Shown here piece after piece: positions 58,927-64,000 of a stretch of DNA of 64,000 nt. The position numbers were made by a program, and so were the translations under genes. The notes under the pieces were generated by a model. That model was not told the origin of the DNA. It worked only from the letters and a program-made list of their open reading frames with translations, and searched no databases. Location: positions 5,205 through 69,204 of the forward strand of contig QEOQ01000251.1 of NCBI GenBank assembly GCA_010279815.1, written 5' to 3'. Numbering within the stretch: position 1 is the first letter of the stretch; each line of letters starts with the position of its first letter. Source of the DNA: Brachionus plicatilis (lineage: Eukaryota > Rotifera > Eurotatoria > Ploima > Brachionidae).

Positions 58927-61900
58927 AACCAAGATTGCAGTTCTTTCACTGTGACCGGTTTTGGTTTCAACTCTAAACACTTTGCGCGGTTTGGGTTTGG
59001 TTTTATTTGATTTTTGGTGATGACGTTTCCTAATAATTCAATTTGAAAAGCCAGTGGAACGCTTTTCTCTAACGAAATTTTTAATGAATTATTTTTCAAT
59101 GTTTCGACCACGTCCATCACAGTGGTTATGTGTGTTTTTAATCCATATTTTTGTGTGTTGGTAAAAACAATACAATCATCCAAAAATACACCGAAAATTC
59201 TTTTCTTAATGAATTCACCAAAAACTTTTTCCATAAATTTTTGAAACTTTGCTGGTGCAATTTTTATTCCCATTGGCATGTAAATATATTCAAAAACTCC
59301 AAATTCACATATAAAAGCTGTTGCTTCAATACTGTCGTGGTGAACTGGTATCTGGTGGTAAGCTGACTTTAGATCGATTTTGGTAAACAAATCGGCATCT
59401 GTCATCATGTTATATAAGTCATTTATTGATGGAAGTGGTTGATTATCGTCCTTAATGACTCTATTTAATTCCTTGTAGTCAACTGTGATTCGTATGCCAC
59501 CGTTTGGTTTGTCAACCACTCTGATTGGAAAGCACCACGGGCTTTTGCTCGGGCGAATAATACCTGCTTGAACTTGACTCTCAATTTCCTGCCGTACTTT
59601 GTCTTTCAAATTCCACGGCAAGGGTCTGCATTTGCATCGTATCGGTTTCTGATTCGGGTCGATAAAATCAATTTTAAATGTGAAACCATGATTTTTTCCA
59701 GGGATCAAATCAATTAGAGACTTTGCAGCAACTTCTTTAAAACTTTCCTTAATCAGCTCTTCTGCATTTTCGAATTCTTCTCTTTTTAAAAACGATTCTG
59801 GTTCATCCGTTTTTACTGTGTTTGAATCACTAAAAGTATCGCTGTCCAATTCCGAATCGCTTGGTCCAAGGTTTGCTTTTGAGCCCTCTGTATTCACCGT
59901 GACCAACGCTCTATCTAACATCTTCTTTTTCAAAATTTGTTTCTCCACTACTTGATTTTGAACTGAATTTACTTCTCGAAAAATGCTCTCCAATTCAAAA
60001 CTGTCCTCTTTTTCATCCCAAAATTTTTGTCTGTCGTCGGATTTTTCCGTTTTGAAATCATTAAAAAATTTATTTAAATTTACTCTTAGTTGACTTTTTA
60101 GCTGAATATTGTCAATTTTTATTTGATTTCTATTGCGATTCGCTTCACCTTGGTCGCGAAATTCGCTCTTATTATCTTCTGGTTTCACTTCAGACTCTAC
60201 GGACTCAATAAAATTTGAATCTCTCAAATTTTCGATTAAACATTGACGTTGTAAGTAAGAATTACTCGTGGCTTCGTTCGATTGGTTTTTATTGATCCTT
60301 CTCTGTCTTTTTTGCCATTTTGCATGCATTTCAAGATCGAAAATTCGCCTTATCTCACAAGACATTTCTTTAATAGTCGCCTGAATTGAATTAAATTGGT
60401 GAAACAATAATGGTAATTTACTAATTACATCTCTTCCCAACCAACAATCATAACCAGAAATATTTTCGGTGACAATCACCATCGTATTTTCCAACCTCAA
60501 ATGTGGCACAATTAAACACCTTTTCAAGTAAACAGCTCCAATAATTTTTATCTCATTTGAACACGAAAACAATTTGCTTCCGTTGTAAGACCTCATCACC
60601 GTGTCCGGATCGTGTCTTTTTAGTAAATTAAAAGTTTTGTAATTAATTATCGTTTTGTCAGCACCACTATCACACATGTATTCAACTAATGTGTTATTGA
60701 ACAATGCTTGTCCTACAATTGGGCGACAACAATTCATTTGGGCTTCACCTTGACCAAGAACTAAAATTTTGTTCAAGTCATTTTGTTCACTCATTGGTTT
60801 ATTTAATTTAGGTTGGAATGGAACCTCCGAACTTTGATTTTGTTGAATTTGGCCATTGTTGCTGTTCTGGTTGTAATTGAATTGTACTCTTTTGTTCTGC
60901 TGCTGATTGTAACTGTATCTATTTCTGTTAAACGGTCTATAGTGTTGATACGGTTCGTGTGGTTGAACTGGCTTATTGTTTCCATCGCTATCGGACGTGT
61001 TTTGAATGTGATTGTTCACTGTGTCTGTGTCGTAACTCGCCATTTTACACTCGGCATACTTGATCAAATCTTCGATTCTGAAGTTTTCTTCCTTTTTTAT
61101 GTAACGCATTTTCAGCATTTTTGCCCGTGTTTGTTCGCGTAGTCTTTGATTAAGTAGGCCTTCCACGAAGCGCTCCTGCATCAGTTTGTCAATGTCGTCG
61201 GATTCGTTGATCGACGGAAACATCCTCTTCACCAATTCCATAATTGCTTTTCCAAAATCTGCAATATTTTCTTTTACAGATTGCTTGTGGATTGAAAGCT
61301 GGCTCAAATTTATTGGGAGTTCAACGGCTTTCACCGTGTATAACTTCAACAACTCCTTCTTTAACTCCTCATATCCATTTGTATCAATTAAATACTTTTC
61401 TAAATTTTTTATTCTGCTCAATACTTTGTTTCCATGTTTGATAAAACGATTTCAACCCACTCGTCTTTGTTGAAGTGTTTCAAGTAAATTTCTAACACCG
61501 TGATCTAAGAGCGCATATCCATGCCAACCTTGAATTCTTCTACATTCTTTATTGTTTTAGGTACTAGATTCGAAGCTGCAACTCCACTGTGCCTCTTTTT
61601 ATCGTTCCTCTCCATGTCAAGTTGCATGGTATTGAAAACGTTAAGGTTTGTTGGTTTTGAGATTGTTGTTGTTGGTTGAAGCGTGCGATGCCTCCCTCTC
61701 TTAAACCACCTATACAGGATTACTGTAAGAGCTCCCAAACATAACAAAACAATTGTATCGACAGGTATTTTTACTATAACTAACTGTCCAAACTGAAAAG
61801 TATTAGAAATCGACCTGCTTAAAACGGATACAAGTTTTTCAAAAAATGTGGGTTCTTTAAAAAAACTTAATGCACACGTGGTTTTGCACACTGTGAACAA
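58927..61900 (-). pseudogene. Ty3/gypsy gag-pol remnant (gag, protease, reverse transcriptase)
   Basis: Gag starts at 61900 with an unusual hydrophobic helix (IVLLCLGALTVILYRWFKRG). It meets a TAG at 61505 where Trp would be expected, and continues with a frame change near 61430 into the long frame read from 61421. That frame holds the rest of gag (about residues 1-200; Asn/Gln-rich C-end, no CCHC knuckle), protease with CDSGADKTII near residue 250, and an RT with IRITVDYKELNR, LFTKIDLKSAYHQI and FLDD near residue 747. The last 27 residues belong to a Tc1 transposase, not gypsy. With the stop, shift and truncation the copy should be dead. Confidence 0.75.
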
Positions 61901-62060
61901 AATTAACGTGAATTCTATTTGATTTCACATTTTATAGTTTACAAAAGAAAGAACTGAAAGAAAAGATAGGAAAGATCTAATCACGTTGACTAAAAAATTT
62001 TTTCTTTACACGTTGATCGTTTCTTTTCTTAACAAGAATTAACACCTTAGGGACGCCAAT

Positions 62061-62428
62061 GTTACGAGCCTTTATAATTTATGTCTCTATGTTACTTAGG
62101 TCCTAACAAGAAATAAAAGAAATTGTTCTTTTTTTATATTTATTTAAATAAATGAAAAAGGCCACTTCTAGCCGAAATACAAAATATAAAGAAAAGACTA
62201 AAGAAAAAATAATAAAGAAAAAAATAATAATAATGATGCTAATACAAACTGTTTTCACAGTGTTTTATACTTGAAATTCGATTCAGTTTACACTGATCCA
62301 ATTTCAAGTATAAACTGACTAAACAAAGTTCTTCTTTAAGTTGAAAGTAGTTGTTGTCATTTAAAGGACTACAACAATAAGATAGATGAGTTCGAATTAG
62401 TCTGGTTTTTTCTTGAAGCACTTGACAC
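62061..62428 (-). repeat. Probable 5' LTR of the gypsy element
   Basis: Bounded on the minus strand by TGTGTCAAGTGC and CGTAACA. It contains an AATAAA signal (around 62145) and a strong hairpin, TTATACTTGAAATT and its inverse, at about 62268-62318 that includes a TATAAA-like sequence. No second LTR is present for comparison, so the outer edge is tentative. Confidence 0.5.
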
Positions 62429-62430
62429 AA

Positions 62431-63241
62431 GAGTAAGGGCCGAATTAGAGAGTAAGAATATAGAAACGCTAGATGATGCCGTCAGGCATGCAAGAGTTTT
62501 TACTAAAGGATTAAGCAATTTTAGCAAACCAACAGTTGTCAACTATTCAAGACAAAAAAATTTTCATAAGGATTCTTTTATGAAACCATCCATTAGTGGA
62601 AAAGAATACGTCTCAAAGTTTAAGGGTCAGAAATATGAGCAAAATGGCAAGGAAAAATTTAGAAGCCAGAATTATGAGCTCAAGAAAAACTTAATATGCT
62701 TCGGTTGCAAAAAACGAGGCCATAAGACTTCACAATGTAGACTGAATAACAATTACAATTACTCTAAACAGCATCGTAATACAAGACGGGTTGATATAGG
62801 TGAGGAAGTATACAATGATTGTGACAATCTAAAGGAAAAGCCAGAATATGTGTACACATTTGATTCAAGAAACCATTTATATATATCAGCAACTATAGAT
62901 GGTATCACACTAAATATGGCACTTGATAGCGGATGTAAAACTTCAATACTAAGCAAAAATTTTTATGGATAGGAATAAAATGACCATAAAGGAATCTGAC
63001 ATTAGAATAAAAACGGCAGATAATAATATTGTTAAAGTAAATGGTAAAACAGAACCATTAAAATTAAATATCGAAGGTCATTATGCGAGCTTGAATTCCT
63101 AGTAATCGATCATGAAGACAGTGATGGGCTACTAGGTCTTGATTGGTTAATGCGTACAGGAGCTAGTCTTAACCCAAGTGAAAGAAGTCAAAAATTTCCC
63201 AGTGAAGTAGTGTATCTTGACGTTTCAGAAAAAGACCAAAC
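62431..63241 (+). pseudogene. Second retrotransposon relic: gag knuckle and aspartic protease
   Basis: A frame entering at 62431 (LESKNIETLDDAVRHARVF) leads to a CCHC zinc knuckle CFGCKKRGHKTSQC at about 62697-62740. An aspartic protease starts MALDSGCKTSIL near 62917. Two frame changes follow (near 62970 and 63085); the protease then continues as FLVIDHEDSDGLLGLDWLMR to about 63235. Gag's start, RT and integrase are absent. The left edge is the gypsy LTR, which may have inserted here; the right edge is the dispersed repeat at 63243. The knuckle and protease fit an LTR retrotransposon distinct from the neighbouring one, whose gag lacks a knuckle. Confidence 0.65.
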
Positions 63242-63242
63242 A

Positions 63243-63350
63243 AAAATCTTCATTTTTTGATAAATTAAAATTAAATAGAAATTCAACAAAGTTTGTTGCA
63301 TTGTTTTTTTACCTAAAATAGTTTTTCTTTTTTAAACCCTCACACAGCTT
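63243..63350 (-). repeat. Inverted copy of the repeat at 47331-47450
   Basis: Carries ATCTTCATTTTTTGATAAAT, AACAAAGTTTGTTGCATTG and TAGTTTTTCTTTTTTAAACCC in the opposite orientation to 47331-47450. It is followed at 63477-63492 by GGGTCACTTTTGACCC. Confidence 0.6.
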
Positions 63351-63621
63351 TTAATTTATATAATTTTTTTATTCTTTTTTTTTAGTAAAAATTTTGATTG
63401 TCTAAAAAAAAAATTTGATTAACAGCTAATTGCCAATAAAATTAAAGTATGTTTTATTGGTTTATGAATTTCACAGGGTCACTTTTGACCCATCTTAGCA
63501 AGCAAACAAATTAAAATAATTTTTCTTTTTTATTGGATCAGTCATGGATTAAGAATTAGTAAAAGAATTATATTTCAGTTAACAGATAAGAATTTATATA
63601 TTTTTAAACTTGTTTTATAGA

Positions 63622-64000
63622 ATGAAAACAAATTACGTAATTTTTATTGCAATTTCTTTTTTAATATTCAAATCAAATGGTGAGCAACTACAAGGATATT
63701 TTAAAAAATATTTTGTAAAAAATGTGATCGAGAGTAGGAAAAATAATGAACTAGAATGCGCACTAAAATGTTTACACAGTGATGATTGTAAAATGGCTGT
63801 CATAAAGGAAGAAAATTTTTCATTTCATAATAAATGTTCAACAATTGATTTTTATCAAACAAATTTTGTATTGTTGATTAAAAAATTGATCAAAAAGCCC
63901 AAAATTGATTCTAATTTTACATGTAAAAAAAAAATTTTAAACAAGTCGACTATTTTAATTTTTAGTTTTAAAGTAGGAACTAATCTGACTGTTCATTCGT
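63622..64000 (+). CDS. Secreted PAN-like plus WD40 protein, copy 3 (cut by window end)
   Basis: Exon 1, 63622-63922, encodes a signal peptide (MKTNYVIFIAISFLIFKSNG) and the Cys module (ECALKCLHSDDCKMAVIKEE, NKCSTIDF). An intron with the same GT-AG positions follows, and exon 2 opens at 63974 with GTNLTVHS, the start of the first WD40 repeat. The frame is intact as far as seen. Its signal peptide is closest to copy 1, while the rest of exon 1 and the intron are closest to copy 2. A TTTTATAG ends immediately before AATG, fitting a trans-splice acceptor. Confidence 0.8.
   Translation, partial: MKTNYVIFIAISFLIFKSNGEQLQGYFKKYFVKNVIESRKNNELECALKCLHSDDCKMAVIKEENFSFHNKCSTIDFYQTNFVLLIKKLIKKPKIDSNFTCKKKILNKSTILIFSFKVGTNLTVHS

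Larger units (their letters stand above)
58926..62428 (-). mobile_element. Truncated Ty3/gypsy LTR retrotransposon
   Basis: On the minus strand the order is a probable 5' LTR (62428-62061, ending CGTAACA), a presumed primer-binding site just after it (TTGGCGTCCCTAAGG), a gag region, aspartic protease and reverse transcriptase. RNase H, integrase and the 3' LTR are missing: coding stops at about 58926, where Tc1 transposase sequence begins. The right edge abuts a second retroelement on the opposite strand. Confidence 0.7.

Noticed and set aside
60813..61473. Plus-strand open frames opposite the gypsy gag
   Set aside because: Antisense shadows of the gag coding region.
1..64000. tRNA and rRNA genes
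   Set aside because: Looked for A- and B-box-like GGTTCGAATCC patterns and cloverleaf-sized GC-rich segments by eye and found none; a covariance-model scan would be decisive.

Overview
The window reads as AT-rich nuclear DNA of an invertebrate animal. Genes are split by GT-AG introns, many only about 40-75 bp long. There are two HCN (Ih-type) pacemaker channel genes, a fragment of the autophagy scaffold WDFY3/ALFY, and many DNA transposons, LINEs and LTR elements. No bacterial operons, rRNA, tRNA or CRISPR arrays were seen. The short introns, the HCN sequence (pore and S6 nearest the fly Ih type) and the transposon mix suggest a lophotrochozoan, possibly a monogonont rotifer. That placement is inference.

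Layout. (1) 957-6145 is an apparently complete 5.2-kb Tc1/mariner-type transposon: TA target duplications, 25-bp inverted ends, and a 22-bp-period array inside each end. A DD34E transposase with five small introns lies on +. Facing it on - is a five-exon passenger gene for a Tudor/chromo-barrel plus BEN-domain protein. A 237-bp element with related ends sits in a passenger intron. (2) 7993-14572 and 16458-23305 (both -) are tandem three-exon HCN genes whose long introns are filled with MITEs, foldbacks and a LINE tail. (3) 23.4-37.4 kb is gene-poor: LINE scraps, a decayed MULE transposase, a SWIM-finger fragment between AT-rich inverted repeats, a small two-exon gene, and MITEs. (4) 38.3-39.1 kb is a GC-rich WDFY3-like fragment with in-frame stops. 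(5) 43.1-44.3, 55.6-56.8 and 63.6 kb to the end are three paralogues of a secreted protein with a short Cys-rich (PAN/apple-like) head and, in the two complete copies, a seven-blade WD40 propeller. All share one intron; the middle copy is frameshifted and the last is cut by the window edge. (6) Between them lie a broken FLYWCH plus C48-protease gene, a LINE RT relic, and a decayed Ty3/gypsy element (about 58.93-62.43 kb, -) joined to a second Tc1-type transposase relic and abutting another gag-protease relic.

Genes likely to be working are the two HCN channels, the 43-kb WD40 gene, the Tc1-type transposase and its Tudor-BEN passenger, and perhaps the 99-residue two-exon gene. Exon boundaries were worked out by hand from GT/AG sites and reading phase and need transcript support.
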